Source: Amorphophallus konjac
Lineage: Eukaryota; Streptophyta; Magnoliopsida; Alismatales; Araceae
Assembly (NCBI GenBank): GCA_022559845.1
Contig: CM040121.1
Span: forward strand, 511,232,566-511,296,565
Direction of reading: 5' to 3'
DNA: 64,000 nt
The notes under the pieces were generated by a model. The model did no database searches, had not been told where the DNA came from, and saw only the letters and a list, made by a program, of their open reading frames with translations. The first letter of the stretch is position 1; the number at the start of each line of letters is the position of its first letter. Made by a program: the position numbers and the translations under genes. Below are positions 22,898 through 32,989 of the stretch, one piece after another.

Positions 22898-23575
22898 TCA
22901 AGGCGGGCTAAAGTCTCGAAAATAGCAAGAAAAAGGGTGATGACCCCGAAAGGGTGAAGAAGAGTGAATAGGAAGGTGAGAAGGAAAATCATCTGACGTG
23001 GTCAGAGAAAAGGAACAAGAATCATCCGAAAGGGTCGGAGATGGAGAATGAGAATCACCTGACAGGGTCGGGGAAAGAGAATAGGAGACACCCGATAGAG
23101 TCGGGGAAGAAGAATGAAAATCACCCGACAAAGTCGGGGAAGGAGAATGAAAATCACCCCACGGAGTCGGGGAAGGAGAATTAGAGATGGAACCCGAAGA
23201 TACCAAAGGAGAAGAATCAGAAAAAGAAATCCCTAGATCTGGACGAAAGGATGACATGGGCCGAGGCCTAAGACAGTAAGAATAAGGAGAATCCGGAGAA
23301 ACCAGATGAGAAGAGTGGGGGTTTGCGGACCTGGGAAGAGAGGAGAAGATCATGGACGTGGGATTGGAATAAGGAAGGTACACCACCCAAGGGTGGGAGC
23401 TGAACAGAAGGAAAGATGAATGAACAGACGGGGAAGAGGAAGTGGACCCCTGAGTACACAATCGTCGGCCCTTGAACTGGAGCTGCCGCCTCTTCTTGGC
23501 AAAAATTTCCTTAAAATGAACCTTCCAGGCACGGACTCGGGCCTTCGGGCTTCTTGATTTGCAGTGTCTTCTCAA
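22898..23575 (-). pseudogene. Serine/proline-rich C-terminal frame of M, ending in 14-residue repeats
   Basis: This continues the frame of the 24088-23585 ORF past a stop. It begins with a basic block (SRSPKARVRAWKVHFKEIF, AKKRRQLQFKGRR) and becomes Ser/Pro-rich. Its last third is a tandem repeat of about 14 residues (SPTLSGDFHS-like) encoded by a 42-base repeat. I recognise no family. It may be the tail of M's Gag-like polyprotein or a frame kept open by a repeat whose real role is structural. Confidence 0.4.
22985..23185 (-). repeat. 42-bp tandem repeat, each unit a short hairpin
   Basis: Six units each hold an inverted repeat: CTGAC/GTCAG (22993-23005), TCCGA/TCGGA, CCTGAC/GTCGGG, CCCGAT/GTCGGG, CCCGAC/GTCGGG (23124-23138) and CCCCAC/GTCGGGG, mostly with 3-base loops. 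The period of 42 keeps the coding frame. Several units differ but still pair. Confidence 0.75.
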
Positions 23576-23584
23576 ATAATGGGC

Positions 23585-24088
23585 TCATCTGACAGACGGC
23601 CTGGCCTGACTATGGACATGCAGCTTCATCGGGGCGGTTGCCCCTAGACATCCGGTGCTAACAACAGTAGATGGACATTCATGGACAAATAACCCTTCAG
23701 AGTGATAGATATCACAAACCCATGGGGTTTTGTCTCTCGGCACTAGAAGCATGAGATTTAGCAACTCCACTCGGAACTCAGCCTTGAAGCACAACTCCCT
23801 TGATAGAAGAGATGGGTGAAGCTGAGGGAGTGTAATACACGGCGTTGACATGGTCGGCTTGCTAATCAACCGAGGGAGATTGCGTAGAATGTGCAGAATG
23901 TCCTTGGAAAGTGCAAAAGATACGGCCAGTTGCCCCTTGAACATAGAGTGTATAATCTGCTTAGCGACCGTATGAGTTAGCACAATTCGGGTGGAGAACC
24001 CCTCCTGACCAATGAACTGAATAGCAACGGAGCGAGAAGTAATAACAGCATCAATGGTGAACTTCCCGGCGAGCAATGAGATTGCCAC
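23585..24088 (-). pseudogene. Unidentified domain of the M polyprotein, downstream half
   Basis: The frame runs AISLLAGKFTIDAVITSRSV, then hydrophobic/basic blocks (VLTHTVAKQIIHSMFKGQL, LFVHECPSTVV). No protease, RT, RNase H or integrase motif is seen, and I do not recognise the family. It shares its first residues (AISLLAG) with the end of the 24569-24051 frame, because a 22-base tandem duplication at about 24064-24107 shifted the frame. The two pieces therefore belonged to one protein. Confidence 0.5.
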
Positions 24089-24569
24089 CGGCGAGCAATG
24101 AGATTGCCACCGGCCTCGCCCTTGAAGAAACTAGCACCAATGCAAGGGAACTCTTCTTAGCAACCATCTTTGGAAGGGCAGGCTCATCCCCAAAATAGCT
24201 AGAGACCAGGACGCGAATAGGCATGCAACAAATGAAATCTTGAATCTTGTAATGCAGAACCGGCACTGAACTGTCCTGACTTGGCTCATCATCTCCCTTG
24301 GGACCAAACCCGAGGGGCACTAAAGGCAACGCACACCCTCTCCGTGGGGTGGGAGTAGGTGGAGAAAGGGGTGGAGAAGGCTCGAAAGGCGTGGGTAAAG
24401 GTTTAGAAGGTGTAGAGGCCTCAGGTGGTAGAGGGATAGCGGTGATGATAGGCTCGGGTGGAGGCAAAGGCAAACGTGGAGGCGTAGGAGGGGGTAAAGG
24501 CGAAGGTGGAGGTGTAGGTGTAGGCATAGCATGCTCAGGCTCGGGCAACGATGGCGAAGGGGATGGCAA
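24051..24569 (-). pseudogene. Proline-rich linker and unidentified domain of the M polyprotein
   Basis: The first 80 or so residues are a Pro-rich tract (PTPTPPPSPLPPPTPP-like), followed by GDDEPSQDSSVPVLHYKIQD, FICCMPIRVLVSSYFGDEPA and the frameshifted AISLLAG end. It is in the same minus frame as the zinc-knuckle piece at 25329-24876, so it lies C-terminal to Gag in one polyprotein. The glycine-rich plus-strand frame over the same DNA is a shadow of the Pro-rich codons. Confidence 0.5.
24064..24108. repeat. 22-bp tandem duplication that shifts the M reading frame
   Basis: CCGGCGAGCAATGAGATTGC plus CA occurs twice in a row. Since 22 is not a multiple of three, one extra copy disconnects the two halves of the M polyprotein. 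Confidence 0.85.
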
Positions 24570-24875
24570 AGGTAGTGGAGATGGTGGAAGTTATGGAATA
24601 GGGGTCTTTGGGAGAGGGGGCGGTGAAGGTGGTGGCGATGGCAGTGGGGGTCATGTAGATGGTGAAGGTAGTGATGGGGATGGAGAAGGATTAGGGGATG
24701 GGGATGAAGGAACAGGTGGTATAGAGAAAGGTGGTGGTGATGAAGATGGAGAGGGTAAAGAAGAAGGCCGTGGTGTCCACCGTCAGCGTATCGGCACGAC
24801 CCGCCAGGTGGCGTTAGTAGTGGTAGAAGGAATGGAGGAAGAAGGGGAAGCATTAGCCTGAGCAGAGGCTTGGGT

Positions 24876-25329
24876 TTATGGAGGTGTTGGGGATGGTGTA
24901 GGAATATGTGAAGATGATGGGGTAGGTAGAGGTGGAGATAGAGGTGATAGAGCGGGAGCATTGCTAGATAGAGAACGACAAGGGTGCCCTCGGTCTTGCA
25001 GTGGAGACGGCTGCCTGGGCGGCGTTTCTTGCTGATGCTTGCTGCGAAGATCAAAAATAACTTTATGCATGGCCGCCCAATCAATCCTCTTCTTATCCTC
25101 CAAACCATAAACAAACTCCCGAAACTCGGGGCAATCCTCAACCAAATACCCCTGCTGGCGATGATATTCACAAAATTGAAGCATATTCCCGACCGCGGGT
25201 CGACAAGGCACAACCAGAGGGAGTTGCAATGAGTGGGTGGCCATCAAAGCCCTAAAAATGTCGGTAAAGCACTCTAGCAATGGAGAAGGAGGAGCCTGCT
25301 TCGGGTAAAGTGGATGCCGAGGGATAGGG
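24876..25329 (-). pseudogene. M Gag C-terminal part with a zinc-knuckle-like motif
   Basis: The frame shows QFCEYHRQQGYLVEDCPEF followed by REFVYGLEDKKRIDW. This is the Tat-group form of the nucleocapsid knuckle (C-x2-H...C with a downstream charged segment), usually found after the capsid domain. It is followed by a Pro/Ser-rich stretch and a stop at 24876. Upstream, the frame runs into solo LTR S at 25330, so the gag reading is physically interrupted there and resumes at 27928. Confidence 0.7.
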
Positions 25330-27922
25330 TGTAACAACCCGAGAATCCAATTATCAGGAAGGCCCGATAACCCGAGACTCGAACCGCCACCCACGAGCCC
25401 GAAGACTCAGAAGGGTTAGAAGGATGGTGTGGAGACTACACAAGTATCATAAATAATTGTAGAAATTAAGCAGTTTATATGATAAGTAGGAAATAATTAA
25501 CATTTTACATGATACATGGTCCACAAGATATAACAAAATAAACAACAGTAGTCCACAACTAGTACAGAGACAAGAAAGGAAAGTACAGCTACATGGGGCA
25601 TACCCCGGCTCTGACCTCTGGCACTAACGTTGGGCACCTGAATCATGCTGAACCTCAGACGCGTTCCTCTGAAGCCGCGCCTCACCTCAAAACATGGTGA
25701 AAACACGTAGGGAATGAGTCTCAGAACAAGACTCAGTAGGGATCACTCGAACCCTACCTAGAAAAATGAAAAACCGCTACTCTAGTAGTCTCACGGCACG
25801 AAAATCGACACACGTGCCACGACGAAACAACCGGAACTCAACGGTCAAACATGACCAAAACCCGAAGGTTGAAGTCACAGAGATTGATAGTCTGTCACTC
25901 TCGACACGACAGGAGTACCTCCCACTAGAAGCACAGTCGGTAGCGTCCCTTGATGTCTTACACCGCACCGCAGGTGTCCACCTACGAAGCCCCGGGCAGT
26001 GGCAAGGACACCGCACAAGTAACCACAAAACAAGTGACTAGTTGAGGTCACGCTCGTCAGCGTGGGTCCAACCACCCCCAACCATGTGTTCACACACAGA
26101 CCATGCGTCCTAGGTCTAGCCTCTAACTGGTTTTCCCCTTAGCCGGACTCTGGCTATAGACGTGAGGCCCGACGGAAACCAGTCTAAAAATCATCCTCAA
26201 GGTAGCCTCTCCACCACTCCCTGGTGGGACCACTAAACGTGTAAGTAGGCTACGACTAGTGGAGGGTCACTGAAGGAGTAGACTCTTGAGTCAACTGAAA
26301 ACAACATCCGAACCCGATGAAGTACGGGGACCGTCCCACGTATCAGCACCGTCGCACGGTGACCACGGTCGGAGAAGAAATGGGACTGCGGACCACCTAG
26401 TGCAGTCCAGAGCCTGACGGTCCAACCCAGGAGTGTCACGGCTCTGACGGTCTAGCTCTGGGCCGTCACAGTAGTCTGACGGCCCAACACAGGCGCGTCA
26501 GACACTCGGTGCAAAACCTGCTGTGACGCGCCAGCCTTGGTGTGTCACAGGCCCTAACGCACCCAATCCAGTGCGTCAGAAGGTGAGAAGAAAACCACTA
26601 TGACGCACACCGCTCGGGGCATCACAGACTCTGACGAATCACTGCTGGTGCCTCAGAAGACGAGAAGAAAACCGACTGTGACGTACACCCCTCGGGGTGT
26701 CACAGCTCTAACGGTCCTGCCTAGGAGCGTTAGAAGGTGGGGACGCGTCCTCTCTGACGCTCCCACACAGGAGTGTCACAAGGCTCTGACGCCTCACCCT
26801 GGGTGCGTCAGAGGCCTCGACCCCTAACGGTCAAAACCACAACGGTCGGATGCCAACGGTCGGATCGCCACTCTAACGGTCTTACCTCGACGCGTCACAA
26901 GCCCTGGCGGTCTATCGTGGGTCCGTCAGGCCCACAGACCACCCAGTTGGCAAAATACCGTGTGACGCCCCCACCGTGGGGCGTCACAGGCTGTGACGGT
27001 CACTAGAAGGACCGTCACACCATCCCGACGGTGAACCGATAGGAAACGACCCAAAACACCAACCACGCCCCCATACCTCCATGGGAGAGGGGGAAAACAA
27101 GGGGGAAGCTCCCTCGGGACCCCTAGCATGCTTCTAAGCCATCAAAATGCCGAATCGCGGCCTAAAATCATGGATCGGGCGACTCTCCCCAAATCATGGA
27201 AAAACCCGTCCCGGCATGGAAACGACCCCTCTCGGCCTTACACCAGGCTAGAAATCACGGGAATGGAACGCGGGGAGCTAAGGAACGTCACCCTATCTCG
27301 ATTTCGCCTCGAGGCGTGCCAGATCGTCCACAAATCACGAAGAACGCTTTTAGAACCCTCGCTCCTTTATGATTCCCCACAAGCTTTACGCTGCCACGAT
27401 CGCCTCGCCGATGCCCACGCCGTCACGCCGTCGCCCCGCGCCATCTGCAGCCGGAGGGGACGCCGCAGCGGTCATCGTCGGTCGAATGGGAGAGAAGGGG
27501 GCGCTCACGGTAGGGAGGAAGAAGGAAAGAGGAAGAAGAAGAAGAAAAGGTAGGGGAGAGAGAAAAGGGTTGGAGTATTTATAAAAAATCCAAAAATTCT
27601 AAAAAATACTAAAAAATTAAAATTTAAACATCTGCGATCCTCGGAACGCACCGATCGCAACGGTACCACTCTCGCCCAGGTGAACGACTCGGTTCACCCG
27701 CTACAGGGTTCCGCAGGTAAAAACCGGAAACAAGATCGGGAATCGGAAAAACGCGCGAAGAAAGTCACGGACACACCTCGGGCCTCCGAAACAACTCCGG
27801 ATCGTGTCGATCCAAACACAAAAGATGTCCGAAACAAAATTTCAGACACAACAGAGCCAGACACTTCAAGAAAGTAGATCCGGGCCCAAAAAGAAAGGAT
27901 CCGAAAGGTCCGGGATATTACA
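25330..27922. mobile_element. Solo LTR 'S' (2.6 kb) with 5-bp target duplication TAGGG
   Basis: The block starts TGTAACAACCCGAGAATCC and ends CGGGATATTACA, and is flanked by TAGGG on both sides (25325-25329 and 27923-27927). Both ends are near inverted repeats (TGTAAYA), and no internal region is present, so it is a solo LTR left by LTR-LTR recombination. It interrupts M's gag. Orientation is uncertain: a TATA-like TATTTATAAA at about 27570 could serve either strand. Short ORFs inside have no domains. Confidence 0.9.
26330..27040. repeat. Array of about 14 hairpins (28-bp units, TGACG...CGTCA) in solo LTR S
   Basis: Units such as TGTGACGCCCC (26961-26971) with GGGGCGTCACA (26978-26988), and TGTGACGGTC (26992-27001) with GACCGTCACA (27010-27019), form perfect 10-11-bp stems with 6-8-base loops. 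TCTAACGGTCCT (26707-26718) pairs with AGGAGCGTTAGA (26723-26734) at 11 of 12 positions. TCTGACGC (26785-26792) pairs with GCGTCAGA (26805-26812). The units differ in sequence but keep pairing. Confidence 0.9.
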
Positions 27923-27927
27923 TAGGG

Positions 27928-28291
27928 GAAGGTAATGAAGATGGTTGTGGGGGTTGCATAGGCAATAGCGCATGGCAACTAGTAGAGGGACTCGGTGAAG
28001 GTGCATGATGAGTGGAGTGGGGAGGTATATAGACGACATCCACCTGCACGGGATATGGTATTCCCTTGACTGGAGGTGGAGACTCAGGCGACTATGTGGA
28101 GGCGGAGGGCTGACTCGTGGAAGGTCGATAGGTGGAGGACTGGTCTGTGGAGGGTGGACTCATAAAGGAATATGTGGCGGAAAGCTGACTCATGGAGGTA
28201 ATGTGGCAGAGGGCTGACTCAGGAAGGGAGGATATGAGGCATATGTGGGTGTAGAAGGTGGAGAAGACTCAGGGTCAAGGAAATTATGGCG
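27928..28291 (-). pseudogene. M Gag segment between capsid and knuckle
   Basis: Between solo LTR S and the capsid piece, the minus strand has a biased composition (plus-strand GGTGGAG and GGCGGA words) with repeated GACTCATGGA and GACTCAGG words, consistent with the usual Tyr/Pro/Ser-rich linker of Tat Gag proteins. It has stops in every frame. I infer its identity from position only. Confidence 0.4.
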
Positions 28292-28670
28292 TTATTGATG
28301 GACAAAGCGGGCTCTGCTGTAAAGCTGTTGCCAGGAGGTAATGTCATTTAGGGCTAAGATAAATCGGTACTCGGGCGTTGCATTAGAGATAAGCATCTTA
28401 ATCTGCTCTCCCTCTGGAACGTGCCTCGGGACTTGTGCGGCCAAGCGATGCCAACGGTCAGCAAAGGTAGAGAACTCCTCATCAGACTTCATCTTCTCAT
28501 GGGCCAGATCAACCATGGAATACTTGGGCCCAACCTAGTCCTGATACTATTGAGTGAATCTTTCTTGAACAACTTGAAAATTCACAATCTTCTCTGGCGG
28601 CAATGAAAAGAACCAATCCCGAGGCGGGCCATCCAAAGATAGACCAAACAGATAAGCCATCAAGTGCTGG
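28292..28670 (-). pseudogene. M Gag capsid domain, C-terminal half
   Basis: The frame 28516-28292 reads MVDLAHEKMKSDEEFSTFAD, then RWHRLAAQVPRHVPEGEQIK and FILALNDITSWQQLYSRARF. The RWHRLA and PEGEQI-like blocks are hallmarks of Tat-group Retrotrans_gag domains. The preceding 28517-28670 is in other frames and contains the expected AYLFGLSLDGPPRD-like block with stops. Capsid subunits would build the virus-like particle. Confidence 0.8.
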
Positions 28671-29501
28671 TCATGCCGAAATTGGGTCATAAAGGAATTC
28701 CTTCAAGTGCACATAGGGATCACCGACTCCACTATAACGTCGATATGTGGGAATTTGCAAAGGAGGTGGAAGCCGGAGATTCTGAAAAGTGAATGGAACA
28801 CTTAAGGAGGATCTGGGATCGATTCGGCGTTGTAATTCATCAAGTCGGCGTTGGGTTTGAGCGATCATCTCCTGGATGGGGAAAGATCGAGAGGAATGTA
28901 GGCCAGCCTGAGTAAGAGAGTGTGAATTTGGACCAGAATGATAACAATGGGCCGGATGAGAGGATCCGGGCGGAGGAGAACGGAAGCCCATTCCAGGAGT
29001 GGAAGGATATGTGGGCCTGGAAGGATCATAAACATTGGGACCCGTTGGGCCAGCAGCATCATGGGTAGAGGGGGTGGGCCCATTAAGAAGAGTATGCCCA
29101 CTAAGCGAAGAAGAGGGCCCACTGAGGTGAGAAGGTCCACTAAGAGTAGAAGAAGGCCCATTAAACGTTGAAGGGGGCCTATCAAGATGAGAAGAGGGCC
29201 CATTAAAAAGATGAGAAGGCCCATTAGGAGAATGGGGCCCATTAAGATGAGGTAGTCCATTAAGAGAATGAGGCCCGTTAAGCGAGGAGGGCCCATGAAG
29301 GTGATTTGTAATGAGCCTTTGGGCCTGGGCTAGGTCCATTTGACGAACGAGGCCTGATAAATGGGTCATGAGATTGTCCTGTTCGTCAGACAGATCAGAG
29401 GGACCACGAGGATATGGGCCCACGTGGGAAGAGGAATCCACGCAGGAATAGGAAGACGAGGAAGAAAAAGGGTAATGTACAGGAGAAAAATGGCGCTCCA
29501 T
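28671..29501 (-). pseudogene. M Gag N-terminal region with SLNGP-like repeats
   Basis: I place the start at 29501 (MERHFSPVHYPF); the open frame upstream to 29651 is leader. After an acidic segment (DLSDEQDNLMTHLSGLVRQM) comes a tandem repeat of about 8-14 residues rich in G-P-S and L-N-G-P (29330-29050). Then IQEMIAQTQRRLDELQRRID, a short coiled coil, and IPTYRRYSGVGDPYVHLKEF, the entry of the Tat capsid domain. The frame is then lost at about 28670. The repeated GGCCCATTAA words on the plus strand are these codons. Confidence 0.75.
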
Positions 29502-30110
29502 GAGGGCAAATGAAGACTTTATATAGGGAAAATCAGGGAAATACAATGAGGGAAGTAAGGGCTCGAACAATAAGGAGAGGGACTGACTCAATAATGCCGA
29601 GGGAAAAAGAAAAAAAACTAGGACAATGAGACTAGACAAATGGACGCACAAAATAGACTAGCCAGAATGAGCCTAATGACAAATCTTATATGGGTAATGG
29701 GGGATGCAACACAAAACACCACAAATGGGCTTGGACATGCCCAAATAACACAAACAATGTAATGTGAGAATTTTCACCCAAGTCAAACAAGTTGATATGA
29801 TGGAAAATATCTTAGAAGTTTTAATAGGCCTTTTAATGATTTGAGTTAAGAATAATTCCCTCAAGATAGGAATCCTATGGGAATAAGGTCCAAACTTTAG
29901 GTTGACTAAGGTTAACTCTCTCACACGTATGCAAATGTAAGCCTAAGGGGTGGAAAGGTACAACCGGCCCGACATCCGTGTGGGAATCCACAGCTCACGG
30001 GGACTTATGGAGGTCCCGAATAAGATCACCTAGTCAACCTCAAGGAATATGGAGGTGAGAGGATCACTTACCAAGGGGGAATGCAACTATGATATGCAAT
30101 GCATGGCCCT
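29502..30110 (-). other. Leader DNA of element M before gag
   Basis: Untranslated or degenerate. A chance minus-strand frame runs to 29924. Nothing recognisable apart from AT-rich leader-like sequence. Confidence 0.4.
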
Positions 30111-30900
30111 ATGTGCATCGGAGTGCATGCAAATTCTAGCCTAAAACTAGAAAATCAAGACAAGATTAAACCATGCAAACATGATCAAATGCATGTAAAT
30201 CATATATGAAAATGAAGCTAATACAAAGGACAGCAATGTAGGATCGGAAACAAGCACAAACAGAACCCGGGAGGTAAAGAAATCATCAATGCAAAGTGTA
30301 CCTGTGAGTCTGCCCCTGAACCTGCATGCAGATTTTATGCATAAAATACGAAAATGACGATAATATTTAACTATGCAAATGTGACTCAAATAATACAAAT
30401 AATATATGGATGGAAAGGTAATACAAAGGTCTACACAATGGACCCCAAAACAAGACAATCTGCCCCCGAGAGGTCAATCAAATCGTCCAAGAAAGTTGCC
30501 CCTGTGAACCTGTGCGCAGACCGTATGCACAAAATGCAAAAATGGAGACACTTTTTAATTATGCAAATGTGACCCAAATGATGTAAACAAGATATGGATG
30601 GAAAGACAATATAAAGGAATATCCAATGGGCCCAAGAATAAGGCAATCCGATCTCAGGAAGGCAATCAATTCATTAAGCAAAGACGTACCTGTGACCCTG
30701 TCCCTGTGCATGCCTGCAGACGTTATGCAGAAAACTCAAAAATGATGACAATATTAGATAATGCAAATGTGACCCAAATAATGCAAATAGTATATGGATG
30801 GAAAGATGATGCAAAGGGCTATCCAAAGGAATAAAAATCAGCCCAATCGGACCTCGAGAACAAAATTTATGCATCAACAAACAGGGCCCTGTGGGCACGC
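30110..30900 (-). repeat. Four tandem repeats of about 190-200 bp in the M leader
   Basis: ATGCAAATGTGACYCAAAT recurs at about 30374, 30561 and 30762, with an older copy near 30172. Each is preceded by CCTGTG...TGCAGAC...TATGCA and followed by ATATGGATGGAAAG. The repeat lies between 5' LTR and gag of M and creates several chance ORFs. Confidence 0.85.
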
Positions 30901-30949
30901 GTGCAGAACTGCCAGAATCCACAAGTGGTCTACCAACTGACTGTGTCTT

Positions 30950-31070
30950 GTCCCTTGCGGTCTACCAAACGACCGTTCGGCTACTAGAAAGGCCCTGGGG
31001 GTCCTGTGATGACCGCATGGGGTGCCTAGCGGTCCTGGAGGCGACCGTAAGGCTCAGACAGACCCAAAAA
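30950..31070 (-). repeat. CGGTC...GACCG hairpins in the M leader
   Basis: GCGGTC and GACCGTTCGG near 30957-30982, and CCTAGCGGTC with GACCGTAAGG near 31027-31053, repeat the hairpin type seen in M's LTRs, with loops of about 8 bases. Confidence 0.65.
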
Positions 31071-32177
31071 TGCTCAGAACAGTGGGAAAATGAAGGGAAA
31101 TCTACCTAAACATGCACATGCACACACCCAACTTACAAAAGAGCATGAAAATAAACGTGATGGGCACTAGTTGTCCCACCGTGATCTCCAAAAAATAAGG
31201 TTGTAGATAAACTATCTACCCCGCCCCTTAACTATGCTAACAACATAGAAGCATGAACATGCATGAAAATATGAATAAAGGGGCGATGAAGATATAGGAA
31301 ACTGACCGTGATCGCCACCAAGGATTAACAATGCCAAGAGGTATAGGAAGAAGATGGAAACAGCGTCGTGTACCTTGAAAAGATGAAGACTTGATAGCAC
31401 TTGATATGGGGATGCGGGGAACTTCGTGGATTCAACCTCCTCTCCTTCCAGTCGGCTAGAGGAAGAGGGCCTCACGTTCAATCATGCTCTCCTGCAAAAT
31501 AAAGTCAAACACAAAGGAAAAAACCTATTAGAACATGCATGTGTAGTATCAATCACGCAGTGATAAAATAGCATGAATAAAAAGGGGAGAACGCACCGGG
31601 GGGAGGATTTTAACCCCTGTGGAAGGGTGCAAAAGATAGGTGTGTGTATTGTGAATGCATGAGAGTTGAAATCATGAGATATGATGAAGAGAACAGAGAT
31701 AAAACGATGACGTAAAACATGTAAAAGTGCAGGTGTAGCAGAGAGTGCAGAAAACTGTGATGATTTGTGAAAAGTAGGAGGAGAGAACTAGAGATAAGAT
31801 GAACCAAATAAAGCCCTTGAGTGTGGAATAGAAAGCTAATACTTATCTCTTTAAGCCAAGGTCAAAGTTGTGAGTTGGAGATGCAGCATGGCTTCGCCCC
31901 AGGTTGAAGAAGAGCCCCCCTTCGCAACCTGCGAACCTGGGTGCTTTAAATAAGAGCAGGAAACTTCTAGAGATAGATCCGAGATAAACACCCAATTTCG
32001 GGGATATAGATGCATAAACCTTAAGATAATAGTGGTGGGAAGAGTCCTAGATCAATGGAAACCGAGGTGGAGGCTTATCTCCCTCGAAAGTGGTGTCAAC
32101 AAGGGTTCCAAAGAGTCCCACGGTGAAGAAATTGGAGTTCAGAAAGTTTAGGACTCTGTCTCGCAAACGGTCTATCG
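31070..32177 (-). other. M leader region next to the 5' LTR
   Basis: No coding signal on either strand. The primer-binding site should lie close to 32178 on the minus strand. A candidate stretch at about 32110-32130 reads, on the minus strand, CACCGTGGGACTC, but it does not begin with the expected TGG, so I leave it unassigned. Confidence 0.4.
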
Positions 32178-32989
32178 CACAGTCGTTTCTTGATGAAAAC
32201 GGTCTAGGAAGGACCGCAAGGGGATGGCAAACAGTCTAGGGGGTGACCGCAAGGCTCCAGGGATGAAACGGGATGATTTCGGGCAAGTTTGGGGCCAAAC
32301 GGTCTAGTGAAGACCATTTTTTGTGGCCTAGCGGTCTTCCCAGGACCGTTAGGCTGCTGGAGGAAAATTTCCTGAGCAGACTTTGCGTGACTTTGGATAT
32401 CAGAGTATATCTTCAAAACGGTGTAGAATTAACAAAAGTGGTAGAAGAAGAAATTGTAGATAACAAAAAGATGAGCAACTTTTATGAAGAGAGCAAGATG
32501 AAAAAATGATCAGAAGATAGAGAAAATGGGGCGAGAATAGAGAGAAAAAATTATGGGACGCAGGTGAACAGCATAACCTGCCGAAAAATTGCGAATAACT
32601 TGAACTCGGTGCAGAACTGGCCAATAGCATAGAAGAAGAAATTATAGAGCTTTAAAAGATGAACAACTTTGATGAAGGGCACTTAATGAATAGAGGACCA
32701 TAAGAGGATGAAAAAGGGCTATTTTTAAGACTACGCAACAAAAGTAGCCAAATGCTTGAATGAAAAGTCGACCTAAATGGGCCGTAAGTCAACTTGGAAG
32801 GCCAGAAGTTGATAAGATAAGCTACAGGGCTCTAAGAAATTCTGATCTCCGAAGTCCAAAGGCTAGGGAACAATGAAATGGGCTCGAAAATCCATCCAAG
32901 GATGACTCCAAAATAATGGATAATTCGGGACATCAAAAATGACGAATAAGAGAAGTGACTCAACTTGCAGGCTAAAACGGGTGTCAACT
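32178..32989 (-). mobile_element. 5' LTR of element M (minus strand)
   Basis: It matches 19222-20031 along its whole length, with scattered substitutions and few indels. Its upstream end on the minus strand reads AGTTGACACCCG (TGTTGACACC in the other copy). It abuts the first complete 265-bp unit of element T's LTR at 32990, showing M is inserted in T. Confidence 0.8.
32327..32353 (-). repeat. Hairpin CCTAGCGGTC/GACCGTTAGG in the M 5' LTR
   Basis: Ten paired positions (one G-T wobble) around the loop TTCCCAG. The same hairpin in the other LTR has its wobble at a different position. Confidence 0.75.

Noticed and set aside
24298..25213. Gly-rich plus-strand frame and His/Leu-rich minus-strand frame
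   Set aside because: Shadows of the proline-rich codons of the M polyprotein in the other frames.
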